A DNA stretch of 64,000 nt from Ctena decussata (GCA_963989385.1 OZ022501.1:22964102-23028101), one strand, 5' to 3'. Positions 34,756 to 47,272 are shown, counted from the first letter of the stretch. Notes: generated by a model from the sequence alone, not told the origin. Numbers and translations are program-made.

Positions 34756-35578
34756 GTGTCGTTATTATACCGATTTATATTTTGTAGCAGACTGTAACAT
34801 GTGCCTGTGACAGGTTCTCGAAACAGGTCACCAACAAACAGCATAATCACGCATGTTCTAAACCAGTGGCGCAGAAAAATGCGTTTACAACAATTTTATG
34901 CAAATTTGAACTTAAACTAATTATTTGCTGTGCGACAGCAATATGTCACATATTACAGTTACAAACTAAAGTGACCCTACCATGTGAGGGTCAAGAGTCA
35001 TAGTCCCCAGGGAATTAAATGTTGGAATAAGGATATCTAGGAGATTTAATTTATCTCTTGCCACCTAGGTCGCGGTTCGTATCTATCCTTTTAGTAGGTG
35101 TTCCCTTTTTTGCTTCTTTACAAATGTCCGAAATTTGTGACGCACTGTCATTTCGTAGTAGAATTTTCCACAGAAAAAAAGAAATGGCTATATAGTAGAA
35201 TCCCCGCCCCCCGCCCCCCCCCCACACACACAGACTCACCCATGACCTCGCGCCCGGAAATGTTACTATACAGCCAATTTCCCCACGGGAAAATCTATAT
35301 TTTCATGTGTGTGTGTGTGTGTGTTCCTTGCTTCCTAATGATCTTACTATTTAGAACTGATTTCTTGTATTTGCACAGCCGTTTTCTTCCTCTATACTGG
35401 ATGTTTCCTGGTAATGCGTTTCAAGGGAAACACGCTACACGATGGAACTTGCTCCCTCCTCTCACATAATTAGTTAGACTGAAAATATTCTGACTGAAAA
35501 ATAACGCCGGATAATAGATTCTAGAGCCGCATGCATTTGTCTATCTGTCTGTCTTATTTTTGTTTTTGGGGAAAAACA
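34756..35578. other. Intron 1 of gene 1, unremarkable part
   Basis: Poly(C) near 35205-35223 and a (GT)9 run near 35306; nothing else stands out. Confidence 0.45.
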
Positions 35579-35778
35579 GGAGCCCCGGTAGCTCAGTAGG
35601 TAAAGCGCTGGCCTGCTGATCTAGCGGTCCTGGGTTCGAACCCCGCTGTAGGCGGGAATCTTTTCAATCGTAAACGGGGTTCCATTGCACACAGCCTTTC
35701 ATTATCACCCACCCATCGTCCTGATATGACAGAAATACTGTTAAAATGGACGTAATGTCGCAAGTCATCCATCATTTT
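35579..35778 (+). mobile_element. Full-length tRNA-derived SINE (type 1)
   Basis: The head is tRNA-like: GCCCCGGTAGCTCAGTAGG holds an A box and GGTTCGAACCC a B box, as needed for RNA polymerase III. A conserved tail of about 120 bp follows, ending CGCAAGTCATCCATCATTTT. At least seven copies of this family lie in the window. It is not annotated as a tRNA gene because the tail and multiple truncated copies show a retroposon. Confidence 0.88.
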
Positions 35779-36558
35779 GGGATAATCAGGCAGGCATTTT
35801 GTCTTTGCGTGTCTGCAAAGAACGTGGGTTGCGCATAGTTGTGTGCTTGTGTAAGAATTCACCTATGCATGCGCACAGCGGAGTGCCTGGACTAATGGAA
35901 TCAGACTTCGCCTCTCATGCAGGGAGTTGTTGGTTCGACTTCTTTTGGCTCATATTTAATAATATCAATGAGCCACATCATGTGGCTTCGAACAATGTGG
36001 CAATTTTGAGATGTGATATTCAGATCATCCTTCTCATTTATACAGGGTCATCAGAGACGTCACTGTTGACTCTATGGCTTTGGTCGCTTCCATAGATGGT
36101 TGATGTGACAAGCAAAGGTTTTGATCAGACTGCATTTATGTGCTGTCTGATCAAAGACTTTGCTTGTCACTAATGCCACATTGTTGGAAATCACATGGTG
36201 TGGCTCATTTTCTATCAAATATATCAGGAAGTCTGTGCCAAGTGTGTCCTTAGCTGTACATAATAAAGGTTGTGGTTGGTGAAAGCAGTACTGTTGCTAA
36301 ACGTTTGCGATTCCCTCAGCCTTATCGGCGTGCTTTGTTTTGAGTTTGAGATGATTCTCAAGTTTTATAACCTCGAACCCTCGTTCCACGTACGAACATA
36401 CCCTTTCTTGATAGCCGCGGACAGACGAACTAAGTTCCTAACTGTTTCTTCCCAAAACAATAATAATTCGCGGACACTCGGCGCAAGCCGTACGCGTGTG
36501 CAGCTAGTGTTGCGTACCGCTGAGCCATTTGGAGAACTTCGTTACGAGCATTGAAACA

Positions 36559-36708
36559 ATGATGGATGGATGACTTGCGATTTTACGTCTTTTCAACGGT
36601 ATTTCAGTCATATCAGGACGATGGGAAGTTGATAATGAAAGGCTGTGTGCAATGGAACCCTGTTTACGGTAGGAAAGATTCTCGCCTCCAGCGGGATTCG
36701 AACCCGGT
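36559..36708 (-). mobile_element. 5'-truncated tRNA SINE with 12-bp target duplication
   Basis: The SINE 3' body (GATGACTTGCGATTTTACG onward) and its B box (TTCGAACCC, reverse complement context) are present, but the A-box part of the tRNA head is missing. The flanks AGCATTGAAACA at 36547-36558 and 36709-36720 are a 12-bp direct repeat. It is therefore an inserted, 5'-truncated copy. Confidence 0.8.
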
Positions 36709-36780
36709 AGCATTGAAACAGAACATAAGACAGGCATATGTAATCGGTTCTAGTATCTAGTTTCCGGCAGATCTGAATCT

Positions 36781-37536
36781 TACGGAGCCCGGGAGGGGAC
36801 ATAGCAATACATATACTTATTTCGTTCCCACGAAATGCATTTCGTTCCCACGCATTACTTTTTCGTTCCCTCAATTTAACATTTCATTCCCTCAAAATAA
36901 CATTCCGTTCCCACGCTTTACATTTTCGTTCCTTCAGATTCATGTTTCGTTCCCTCAAAATAACATTCCGTTCCCACGCTTTACGTTTTCGCTCTCTCAA
37001 AACAGCATTTCGTTCCCTCAAAATAATATTCCGTTCCCCCGCTTTACTATTTCGTTCCCTCAAAATAATTTTCCGTTCCCCCGCTTTACTATTTCGTTCC
37101 CTCAAAATAGTATTGCGTTTCCTCAAAATAATATTCCGTTCCCACGCTTTACAATTTCCTTCGCTCAAAATAATATTTTGTTCCCTCAAAATGACATTTC
37201 GTTCCCACGCATTACTATGTCTTTCTCTCAATTTACCCATTTCGTTCTCTCAAAATAATATTCCATTCCCACGCATTACTAGTTCTATCCCATGCAATAA
37301 TATTCCATTTCCTTACAATAATATTTCGTACACTCAAATTAACATTTCGTTCCTATGAAATAGCTTTTCGTTTTCTCGCAAAAATATTCGGTGATGATAA
37401 AAGCAAAACCAGTGTATTTTAGCAGCCAGACTCCCAGGCCAAATGTTATATTCTAAATGGTACAAGTCTTAATGGGACTCCGTTTGTTCTGAAGGCCAAC
37501 CATATTTTTTTTTTATTTTATTATGATTTTATTTTC

Positions 37537-37575
<39 letters not shown>

Positions 37576-39189
37576 TTATTTATTTTTTAACTGGAGCCAG
37601 TCTAGTACTTTCAGTCATCCCAATCTCTGTGCCCCCTCTAATTTTGGGCCAACTCCTAATGAAACGAATTTGCCCCCATTGAAGCAAATGCTCTCCTTCT
37701 AAAGCATGCCTGCCAGAAAAGGCACTTCCACCCGGGGAAGCAAGAAGGAAGTCTTAAGAGTTGTCTCCCTGTGGAAACCTGGCAAAAATATGAAGGGGCA
37801 CCCACACACCACAGCTTTACCATAGCTATATAATGTAGCAATAAAATATGCTTAAACTAAATGATAGGTTATTATGCCAGCTGTCACGATTAATCCCTGG
37901 TGTATTTCCGGACCCTGAATTTAGCTGGCTTACCAAGTCCATAAATTATAAAAGGTGAATGAGTACTCCTTCAAGGGAAGCAATTCAGCCAACCAGTCTC
38001 TGTAAATCCAAAAGTGGGGCCAATTCTTAAAGGAAAGAACTTGCTCCCCTTGGAGCGAATTCCTCCCTCCAGAGCAGACCCCCTCGAAATGGTCACACCG
38101 CCAAAGGAAACAAACAATAAGTCACAAAAGCAGAATACCATTCACTGTAAGCAACTCAGACATCACCATCACTGCGCCCCTCCAGCCCAGGGCCACCTCC
38201 CAAATGTAACTGATGAGGACAAAATTGTGGCCCTACTGATCACGAACCCAGAGCCCCTCGTAAACCATGCAAGTATAGTCGACACCGCCGAGTGAGCACG
38301 CGATGTTGGGACAAAGTTGACCCAACGTTCAGAAACACCAATGATGTTTGTCCAACGTTGGGCGGACGTTGTACCAGCGTCGAATTTTCACCAGGAATAA
38401 AGCAGCTAAAGTTTTTCTATAAAGCGCTGCTATGTTTTCTCAGTATCTTATTTTTGCATTGTTTATTAAATATGCAGTTCGATTGTCATGTTCAAATTTT
38501 TAGTATAATGTTGACCAAATTGATTATCATTATTAAAGGCCCTTATTCAAATCAGAGCTCTTTGCAACGCCCATTGTACCGATAAAGCTAAAAATAGATG
38601 TAGTATTATTGCGAGTCCCTCGTAATTGTAAATCGTGGGAACGAAATATTAATTCGAGTGAACGGAATAATAATTTGCAGGCTCAAAATACTACAGTGAT
38701 AGAACGAAATATAATTGCGAGGTTACAAAATACCATTTTAAGGACACGAATTTATTTTACAAGAGAAAGAAATATTAGTACGTGCAAACGAAGTAGTGAT
38801 GCGTGGAAACGAAATGGTATTTTGGAGGAACCAAATATTATTTTGAGGGAACGAAAAAGTAATGCGTGGGAACAGAATAATATTTTGAGGGAACGAAAAA
38901 GTAAAGCGAAGGAACGGAATATTATTTTGAGGGAACGAAATGCTATTTTGAGGAAACGAAAAAGTAAAGCGTGGGAACGGAATATTATTTCGAAGAAACG
39001 AAAGACTGAACTGAGGGAATGAAAAAAGTAATGCGTGGAAACGAAAAAGTAAAGCGTGGGAACGGAATTTTATTTTGAGGGAACAAAATACTAAACTGAG
39101 CGAATGAAAAAGCAATGCGTGGGAACGAAATGCATTTCGTGGGAACGAAATCAGTATATGTATTGCAATGTCCCCTCCCGGGCTCCGTA
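36781..39189. mobile_element. 2.41-kb foldback element with GAATCT target duplication
   Basis: The ends are inverted repeats starting TACGGAGCCCGGGAGGGGAC. The direct 6-bp duplication GAATCT lies at 36775-36780 and 39190-39195. Each end continues as an array of alternating half-units containing CGTTCCCTCAAAATA and CGTTCCCACGCTTTAC with a period near 42 bp (about 36820-37390 on the left, and inverted at about 38620-39150 on the right). The centre (37390-38620) holds an ATT microsatellite, two pieces of a dispersed repeat and an ACGTTG unit. Long open frames over the arrays are repeat translations. No transposase is seen, so it is non-autonomous. It sits in intron 1 of gene 1. Confidence 0.85.
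38300..38395. mobile_element. ACGTTG dyad unit inside the 2.41-kb foldback
   Basis: Repeated CCCAACGTTC / CCAACGTTGGGCGG dyads resemble the ACGTTG core family, without the usual CAGCAGG ends. Confidence 0.45.
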
Positions 39190-39815
39190 GAATCTCACCA
39201 TCATGAATGGGGATGTAGAAATTCCACCATGTAGTGTGTTTTACCAGGGGGGAAATCCAGTATATAGGGGAGGGGGGATGACTATGCAAAAACACGTAGA
39301 TATTCCCGAGAAAATAGTTAATATAGTTCCGGAGGGAAATTCTACTATATAGCCATTCATCCGGTGGGTCATTCTATCTCGAAAAGAAAATCATAGGGAT
39401 GGGATGGGGGCGGTATGGTAGAAGGGGGACTACTAGAGGGGAAAGCTACTCTCTGACAGCTATAGCCAATAACAGCCCATAGAAGGTCCAGTTCAAGACA
39501 AATAAAATTTGATTTGATGCAGCGTAAAACGTAAACTCGCGGGAACGATACGTGTAAAAGGGCTTTCTTGATGACCTGGCACAGTCAAGGCCACTCAAGT
39601 TCTATGGATTGCGCGAATGCACATGTTGATCAGTGTGTTTGATGTTCGCCCAGTGGCAATATGCATTTTCAAATGTGACCGGTTATGGCTACGGTATACA
39701 TAAAAAAAAGAAGATGTCTAACATCTTCGAGTGAAATCAGTCTTGCAATGCGTCTGCCTAAAATCTGACAGGTACCGCGAGAAAAGGAGTCACATCCATG
39801 TGTTTACAGTCAAAT

Positions 39816-40053
39816 GAGCTTCGACACCAGAAAACCAACAAAGTGGTTGCGCGCCCAGTGCAGACTCAGAGATCAGTCTGGAGATCCGCCCAGTCTCATC
39901 AGATTCTTCTCTAAGCACTTAAATGGTAGCTAAGGGTTTAAGCTATCTTCATGCGGACAGCGAAGACTCTGATCAGACTGGGCGGATGCCCAGGCTGACC
40001 TGAGTCTGCGTTGGGCGCACAACCACTTTGTTAGTTTTCTCGTATCGCGGCTC
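39816..40053. mobile_element. GAGCCGCG MITE with AAAT target duplication
   Basis: Copy in intron 1 of gene 1. AAAT at 39812-39815 is repeated at 40054-40057. Confidence 0.85.
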
Positions 40054-40610
40054 AAATCAACTCAGCTTGCCTTTCTGTTCAGACTTATCACAGAGTCTTC
40101 GCTTTTTCCTAAGAAACAATAAATTAAGACTAACCAGACTGCACGGATGCAGCCGCTGGTTTGACTCTCCTCTGAATTCACATATAAAAAGGCAAAAAGG
40201 TATCTTTTCACGATACTGTGATGATTTTTGAGCAGCCCTAGGCGGCACTTTCACCTCCTGATCACAGATACGCAGACTCAGCATTTACGTCTAAAAAGCT
40301 TTTATTGCACCTTTAGGTGTTTAGCATGATAAACAAGGTCAGGGTGTGCAAAAAAGAAGCCTAAAATAAGTTTCACACCCGGATATGCGTGTCATATTTT
40401 TTATATTCTTGTTTACGCTTGAACTGAATAATTAAAACTGTGCTTTGCACTATGGTAAACAAAATCACACTATTGCGGTTCCATCTCGACTTTAACTCTT
40501 TAAGCACCAAAAAGCAGACGACAAAATTTACGTCTGCAAAAATTAAAAAAAATCCTTGTCCGAGACATTCAGTAGTAGCCATATTGAGGATTCAAAGACT
40601 AGAGGGCAAA

Positions 40611-40676
40611 CAGTGTAGATCCTGATAAGGCGGCTCATTATGAGCCGCCTCATCAGGATCTACACCGTTTGCAAAT
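40611..40676. repeat. Short hairpin, GATAAGGCGGCTC family
   Basis: GTGTAGATCCTGATAAGGCG is followed directly by its complement and CACCGTTTGC. Confidence 0.68.
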
Positions 40677-41309
40677 TTTGCTAATTTCATTACTGGGGCC
40701 TAAAGATTTATAACTTTGAATATAAAATGCGAGTAGTGTCAAAAACCTTGGTGCAAAGAGCTACGGCACAGCTATGGATCAGTTCCGCAGAGCTTCTTGG
40801 AGACCATTGTTAATTGAAACGACAACAACCACTGGACCAGAAAACAACCCTGAAAAATGGAATATCATTATTCTGAGGTGTTTTCTATACCCCAGGTGTT
40901 CCGATACTTTAAAAAAAGGTCGAAAACATCAGTCAAATTTTTATTTTAGCTGCTGTTAAGTCAGCAATTCCACTACAGCAGACTGTGATTGTAACAGTTC
41001 CGAAGCATTACATCTCATCGTTGATGTTGATTTAAATCATAATTATTGTGGTTCACACAAAAAAAAAGTTTTGCAAAATGTCTTGGATCATTTTAGTTCT
41101 ACAGCATCGTGTCCGCATTGCGTATCATTTCTGACTGCTGCTGTATTGGAATGTCAAATTTAAAGAAAGAAAGAAAATATTCATATGTAGAAGATATGTA
41201 GAAATGCTGTGCAAGAGCGTATCTATATAGAGTTGGCAGCCACGCCAATGTGCAGGGCTGCGGAAGCAAGATAATGTGTAGAATCCAAATACAGTGTATA
41301 CGGCCGTTT
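40677..41309. other. Intron 1 of gene 1, no feature seen
   Basis: AT-rich, with no repeat I can pair and no coding exon recognised. A short unseen exon cannot be excluded. Confidence 0.4.
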
Positions 41310-41595
41310 TGAGAGGTGCCTTAGTCGTGCACCTTAGTCGTGATTATTGTGCAGAAAGTCACCGGAGGGTCGTGAGTTAGCGGCTAACCGTCGCCATCCG
41401 ACGACTGGAAAAACTCTCTCTGTCAACCCAGCAGTAAGTGGGTGCCTTTTACGAATCAGAGAAGGATAAGGCAAAGAAAGGAGAGAGATGGGCTCCGCCT
41501 TTCATCAGCTGTGCCCAAGATACAGTGGGTATCTAACCCACTGCCCCTACGGCTATTATGCTATGGGAAACCTTTACCTTTTTATACTGCCGGTT
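41310..41595 (+). mobile_element. SINE (type 2), second copy
   Basis: The plus strand carries GTCACCGGAGGGTCGTGAG, CCATCCGACGACTGG, CAACCCAGCAGTAAG, GGAGAGAGATGGGCTCCGCC and GGGAAACCTTTACC, matching 3940-4232 in reverse. Confidence 0.7.
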
Positions 41596-41664
41596 TATTT
41601 TACACACAATCATATTTTACACCCTTCGCGGGGATGTACCGCCCCTCCCCTTCTTCTTCCCACC

Positions 41665-41905
41665 CGGTCCCTAGGATATTTGGGGTGGTGGTCGAGCGAT
41701 GGTGCTGGCTATAACTTCAACTGCCGGGGCGTCCTACTTATTTGGTTAAAAATAATAATACTCTGCTTCCAGTAGGTGCGAGTTGTTTGGATATTTTCTC
41801 TCGTCTATCATTTCTCTTTTCTTTCTCACCCTCTCTTTGAGACGGCCCGATATAGACTTAACAGCTGCCTCAAAGGGCCGTTAAACCAAAAACAACCAAC
41901 CAACC
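41665..41905 (+). mobile_element. SINE-like repeat (type 3)
   Basis: It shares with 59620-59815 the blocks GGTGGTGCTGG/GATGGTGCTGG, CAGTAGGTGYGAGT, GACGGCCC(G/A)ATATA and CTCAAAGRGCYGYTAAACC, plus an A-rich 3' end. No reading frame. Confidence 0.6.
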
Positions 41906-41981
41906 AACCCTAGGATATTTGCATTTGCACGTCCATATGCAGTTGGTATTAAAATATTCTCTCATTTTCGACACTCTAACA

Positions 41982-42245
41982 TATAGAGGATCTTACACTC
42001 GTGGTCATTTCATATGAAATTTATGAAACTAGCCTTCGTTTATCATATGACCCTTCAAAATGGGATTTTAACGTCATCATACTGAACATTATTTCGATAA
42101 GAAAACGCATTGTTGACATGGACGTTGTCAATGACGTTACGTGTACGCACCAAAGTGTTATTACACGTGTGGTCATATGGTTTTTAGGACACGAATCCAC
42201 TAAATAACAGCGACGTCATATGATAAATGCGCATTGAAATTTTAT
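41982..42245. repeat. ATAGAGGATCTTACA repeat, downstream copy
   Basis: It shares ATAGAGGATCTTACA, GTTTATCATATGAC, AGAAAACGC and GGACGT words with 44914-45195 in direct orientation. It is an AT-rich decayed MITE. Confidence 0.55.
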
Positions 42246-42743
42246 TGAAATTGACAAAATTTCAATACGCATCAGCGTATTTGCGTATAGGAAACTCCCC
42301 ATGCCGCAGGACTAGAAATGAACAGCCTGTATTTAGCTTGTTGGGAATTTAGGTACAATTTCAGAACCGGCCCTAATGGATATCATCTAAAACTGCTCAT
42401 GAAGACAGTCATGACTGTTTATCTTACACCACATTTTAAACCAGTCAACCCGAATTTTAGCATGAACTATCTCGTAATGTGCATAACCTGCTAAAACATG
42501 GTTTGTCGGTCTGTTTGGTAAATGACCTATACAGTCGCAAACGCTCGAGAATTATCCACCCCCCACACACACACACACATAGGCGGTCAAACCATGCTGG
42601 TACATGTTTGCTAGTTTTACTCAAGACGCTTGGGGCTTGGAATTCGGTCAGTGGAGCCTTACTGGTGCCTCAGTATAAACTGAGATACAAGTGATGATCC
42701 ACTGACTAAAGTCCAAACCCTCGGCATATACGGGTTTACTTAC

Positions 42744-44478
42744 ACCTTTGTTCCTCGCATCGGTCTCCGGTTAAGTCGAAGGGGCAATTACAATACACAT
42801 TTCCAAGTGTGCCGCTGTGTCTACATTGACCATCACCGCATTCCAAACAACACTTGTTCTGACAGATAATCCCATCAGCCCCCGAGTCACAAATACAAGT
42901 GGAGGTCTTCCCCTCGCTGATGCATTTTCCGTAGACACACATCAATCCCCCATTACAAGAACGCTCTCGAAAAGCGCGCATGGTGAAATTATCATAACAG
43001 GGATTATGTTCAAGAGGTGCACTAGAATTTACTTCAGGGGAGCACGCTGTGGAGTTCTTATCACAGTAGCACTCAGGGGTGCAGTCTGGTAGTGTTCTAC
43101 AGTCTTGTCCTTGGCATGCATATTCACAGGGGTCAAACGGGCATCGTACTTCATTGCAATTATCCCCGATATAGTTGGGGGAGCAGTAACAAAACTCATT
43201 TTTAAGCGTATCGCTGTATCTACATTGACCATCACCGCAGTCCAAACAACACTTGTTCTGACAGATAATCCCATCGGCCCCCGGGTCACAAATACAAGTG
43301 GAGGTCTTCCCTTCGCTGATGCATTTTCCGTAGACACATATCAATCCCCCATTACAAGAACGCTCTCGAAAAGTGCGCATGGTGAAAGTATCATAACAGG
43401 GATTATGCTCAAGAGGTGCACTAGAATTTACTTCAGGGGAGCACGCTGTGGAGTTCTTATCACAGTAGCACTCAGGGGTGCAGTCTGGTAGTGTTCTACA
43501 GTCTTGACCTTGGCATGCATATTCACAGGGGTCAAACGGGCATCGTACTTCACTGCAATTATCGCCGGTATAGTTGGGGGAGCAGTCACAATACTCGTTT
43601 TTAAGCGTGTCGCTGTATCTACATTTACCATCACCACAATTCAAACAACACTTGTTCTGACAGATAATTCCATCGCCCCCCGGGTCACAAATACAAGTGG
43701 AGGTCTTCCCTTCGCTGATGCATTTTCCGTAGACACACATCAATCCCCCATCACAAGAACGCTCTCGGAAAGTGCGCATGGTGAAATTATCATAACAAGG
43801 ATTATATTGTGTCAATCTGTCACAATTATCCCCGGTATAGTTGTGGGAGCATTTACAATATTCCTGAAGCATCTCAGTGAAAGTACATTCCCCATGTAGT
43901 CCGCAGTCGAGACAACATGTATACTGGCACTGTAGTCCAGTCGCTTCTCCGTCACATTTGCACACATAGGATCCGCTGTCATTAACACACCGGCCATACA
44001 CACAGGTCAGCTCAGAATCACATGTACGTTCCGTGAAGGACCTGATGGTGAAATTGTCGAAACAGGGATTATGCTCAAGAGGTGCACTAGAATTTATTTC
44101 AGGATCGCATTTTGTAGAGTTCTCATCACAGTAGCATTCATGTGTGCAGTCTGGCAGTGTTCTACAGTCTTGTCCTTGGCATTCATATTCACAGGGGTCA
44201 ACCGGGCATTGTACTTCACTGCAATTGGGCCCTCTGTAGCCTGTGAGACAAACGCACTCAGTCGTATTTGTATCTGTAATGTTGCAATACCCGTGCACGC
44301 ACGTGGAGTTTTCGTCACAATAACACTCATATTTTGAACAATCAGACAACATGCGACATTGTCTGCCTTCACATAAACCCACAGTCATTGTACACAGATC
44401 AATAAAGCACGCCTTCACTATAAACGTCAGTGTGGAAGTCCAAAATATTGTCTTGATTATTTCTTTAGAAAAACACAT
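42744..44478 (-). CDS. Gene 1 exon 1: secreted EGF-like cysteine-rich ectodomain
   Basis: This exon encodes 578 residues. It opens at Met 44478 with a hydrophobic stretch (residues about 8-25) that can serve as a signal peptide. The rest is cysteine-rich EGF-like sequence with many N-x-S/T sites. A first EGF-like segment spans residues 36-86. Longer repeat units follow at 88-219, 223-308 (lacking its first half), 310-442 and 443-575. Units 3 and 4 are exactly 133 residues each and almost identical. The reading frame runs into TAA at 42736, but a consensus donor (exon base 42744, then GTAAGT) lies just before it and leaves a single base in phase 1. That is the phase the transmembrane exon at 33510 requires. 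The role is likely ligand binding outside the cell. The gene is clearly real; the exact family is not recognised. It could also be a stand-alone secreted protein ending CK at the read-through stop. Confidence 0.85.
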
Positions 44479-44913
44479 GGTAAGTCCTTTGAATATTCAG
44501 AAGTATTTAAGTTAATGTTTTCGCCTTCAAACACTATTCTTCCTAAAATAGAAAAGTAACTAATGCTGTGTTTCCTCAGTAGCACCGCCTCTCTGGTGCT
44601 AATGAAGAAACAAATCATTAGTTTTTTATTAGTTATCTATGTTTTTACCATAAAACCATCTGAGGCATAATGATAGTCTCAAACTCCACCTTATATCAAA
44701 TGCTAGTTGTTATCATTTTTTGCCATTATTTCTAACAGGAAGAATGGCAAAAGCAGTTTCGGGATCGTTATAACGACGTTGAAACTTAAGACAGAAAAGT
44801 GAGTGGACTCTCCGTGTTCTTTCCATTATTCAAAGCATTGCCTGCCAATGTTGTTCTTTGTAAACGCATGTCTGTTCTGACGGAATAATGTTCAACTTTT
44901 TCGGAAATAAATG

Positions 44914-45195
44914 AGATATAGAGGATCTTACATTATTGAATTTATTAAACGAGTTGGGGAAAAACATAAGATGCGAGGCTATGCCGAGCATCTTATCGGT
45001 TTTCCCCAACTAGTTTAATAAATTCAGTAATACAGGAGCACGAATGAAAGATTCTGTTTATCATATGACAATAAAATCGCATCTTACTAGCAAATTTGCA
45101 CTAAAACGTCACGATTTCGCAAATTAGAAAACGCGACGTTTTATGGACGTCAACGCATAAGGTTACGACGTAATTTGCATATATTTAATCCACTA
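44914..45195. repeat. ATAGAGGATCTTACA repeat, upstream copy
   Basis: Direct relative of 41982-42245. It contains a palindrome whose arms read TGAATTTATTAAAC, GTTGGGGAAAA and AAGATGC (44930-45035). Confidence 0.65.
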
Positions 45196-45283
45196 GTAAT
45201 CTATCGGAATCTGATTCTACGGCTTTGATGCAATACAGAACATCTGAGGTCAAAGCCAGCCATCAGACGCTGTCTGCGTATGT

Positions 45284-45330
45284 TCGTGCATGCGTGCGTG
45301 CGAGCGAGCGAGCGTGCGTGCGTGCGTGTT
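45284..45330. repeat. CGTG/CGAG microsatellite
   Basis: Alternating CGTG and CGAG tetramers about 0.8 kb upstream of gene 1 exon 1. Confidence 0.85.
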
Positions 45331-45529
45331 TAAAAGTCTGGTCACTGGTATGAGTTGTGGGTGCCACAAAGTTATTAATGATCGCGGTCGACACAACTTA
45401 TTAGATTTGATTTGAAATCAGCTTAATGTATATTTGTATAAATAATGATTTTCCTTACCCACCTCTTTACCTCTAAAAGTTGATTTTCATGGTGGACAAG
45501 TTTCTGCCATGATAATAATAACAACATGT

Positions 45530-45766
45530 GAGCTACGACACGACAAAACAAAGAAAGTGTTATGTGTCACAAGCGAAGACTGAGATCAGCCTGGGCATCC
45601 GCCCTGTCTGATCAGATCTCTTTTCTGTCAGCATGGAGGTAGTTTAGGCCCTTACTACATTTAAGCATACAGCGACGACTCTGATCAGACTGGGCTGATA
45701 CCCAGGCTGATCTGAGTCTTGGCTGGGCACACATGCCACTTTGCTGATTTAGTCATGTCGCGGCCG
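45530..45766. mobile_element. GAGCCGCG MITE
   Basis: Diverged copy about 1 kb upstream of gene 1 exon 1, with ends GAGCTACGACACGAC and GTCGCGGCCGAG. Confidence 0.78.
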
Positions 45767-47090
45767 AGTTATTGTACATGTATTATTTTCAGTGGAAATA
45801 ATGTTTTGTGAAATAGGTGCCGAGTTATCATTCAACAGATGTTTAGCAAGACTCCTTAGCCAAAAATTATTTTGCATACGCCGAACAGTTTCGACCCCTA
45901 GCTTATTTTGTTTAGTAAAATTCATATCTTGCAGAATTTTTTAACCTTTCGTAGAGCTGAATTATAGTATATACATACAATTACGTGAGTTTCGGCTCCT
46001 AATTAATTTTGTTGAGTACGAAATTCATATCTTCTTCGCTTAGTGTTAGATTATATATACATAAAATGACACTAGTTTTGACTACTAATCAATTTTGTTG
46101 AGTATATTTCATATCAAGAGAAACTTTTTTGAATCTGTCATTCATACAGAACCACACAGCCCGAAGTCTGACATAGAGCGAAGGTTGTGATAGAAAGGAA
46201 AAAACAGAACAGTCCTACCTTACAGTCCTAATTATGTCATTTTCACAATCCCGTTATGTTTTGCCTTTTTTTTTTGACTTGAAGGTAGAATTAACAAAAA
46301 TGCATATAACGTATAACGTCGAAACTACTTCGTATCAACGGCGCTGTTTCAACGTTATAGTGTTAATTACCACGTGATTTATATAACTAAAACTTCGGAC
46401 AGAAAGTGTAATGATTATACAGTATTAACCTTATAAGTTCTTAAATCTCTTCGGAGTGGATATTACTATTATTATTTGTCTGTATAAAATCATGTATTAT
46501 AATGCATTAACTGTCCTAAATAATGCTTGCTGCTGTCTCGGATTCGGCTATTTGTAAAACACCTTCTCCGCGTTATTATTACATGTATAGGTTTCATATT
46601 CGTAAAACTTTTGATAGCCAGTATGTATTTCATATGTTGCTTTGTTGTAATATTATATGTCTACACTGTCAACTACTCGCCATAACATATGTAAATAATT
46701 GTATCCACATGGGCTTTATAGCCTTTTGGAATTTGCCAATAAACTTCTTCTGTTCCTTATGAATCACACTCTTTTTGTCAGTGAATGAAATATAGTAAAT
46801 CGTAAATATGTAATTTGATTCGAATGAATAAACATAATTTGTACCCCAACAGCGTGTGTCTGTATTCATGTGGTAGTTGTATCCGGTTGAAATAGTCACG
46901 AAAATGTAAATGGAGCATAACGAGCACTCCCATTAGTTTCTTGAAGGACGAAAAAATAAATAAATAAATAAATACATAATTCGATCGCTGATCATTAACC
47001 TTTTCTTACCTTAATATTCAGTTTCCTGTTTTCCTATTTTTTTTTTTTTTAATTCTTTTCTTAAATTAAAAACAGATTCTTGCCTGTTAC
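45767..47090. other. Intergenic, no gene seen
   Basis: AT-rich. A TAACGTCGAAACT/TTTCAACGTTATAG dyad near 46314-46362 may be a decayed MITE. Confidence 0.4.
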
Positions 47091-47272
47091 GGATGGATTG
47101 AATGACTTGCGATTTCGTGTCCTTTCAACAGTATTTCAGTCCTAGCAGGACGATGGGAGGTTGATAAAAAGCTTTTGCAATGGAACCCCGTTTACACGCC
47201 ACCAGCTTGAATCGAACCCGGGACTGCTAGCGCAGCAGGCCAGGTTTAACCCACTGAGCGTACGTGGCTGGC
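47091..47272 (-). mobile_element. tRNA-derived SINE (type 1)
   Basis: The minus-strand copy starts with the 3' end GGATGGATTGAATGACTTGC and ends in the tRNA-like head with TCGAACCCGGGACTGCTAG. It is diverged, and part of the segment after AATGGAACCCCGTTTAC is missing. Confidence 0.8.

Noticed and set aside
35579..35655. A functional tRNA gene
   Set aside because: A and B boxes are present but the head is joined to a conserved SINE tail and recurs in truncated form at several sites.
36820..39150. CRISPR-like arrays of ~20-bp alternating units
   Set aside because: The spacers are themselves repeats, the two sides are mirror images, there is no cas gene, and the window is eukaryotic.
42817..44372. 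Several open frames of 60-131 codons on the plus strand and other minus frames over the EGF exon
   Set aside because: They are shadows of the 399-bp repeat coding sequence in the 580-codon frame and repeat with it.
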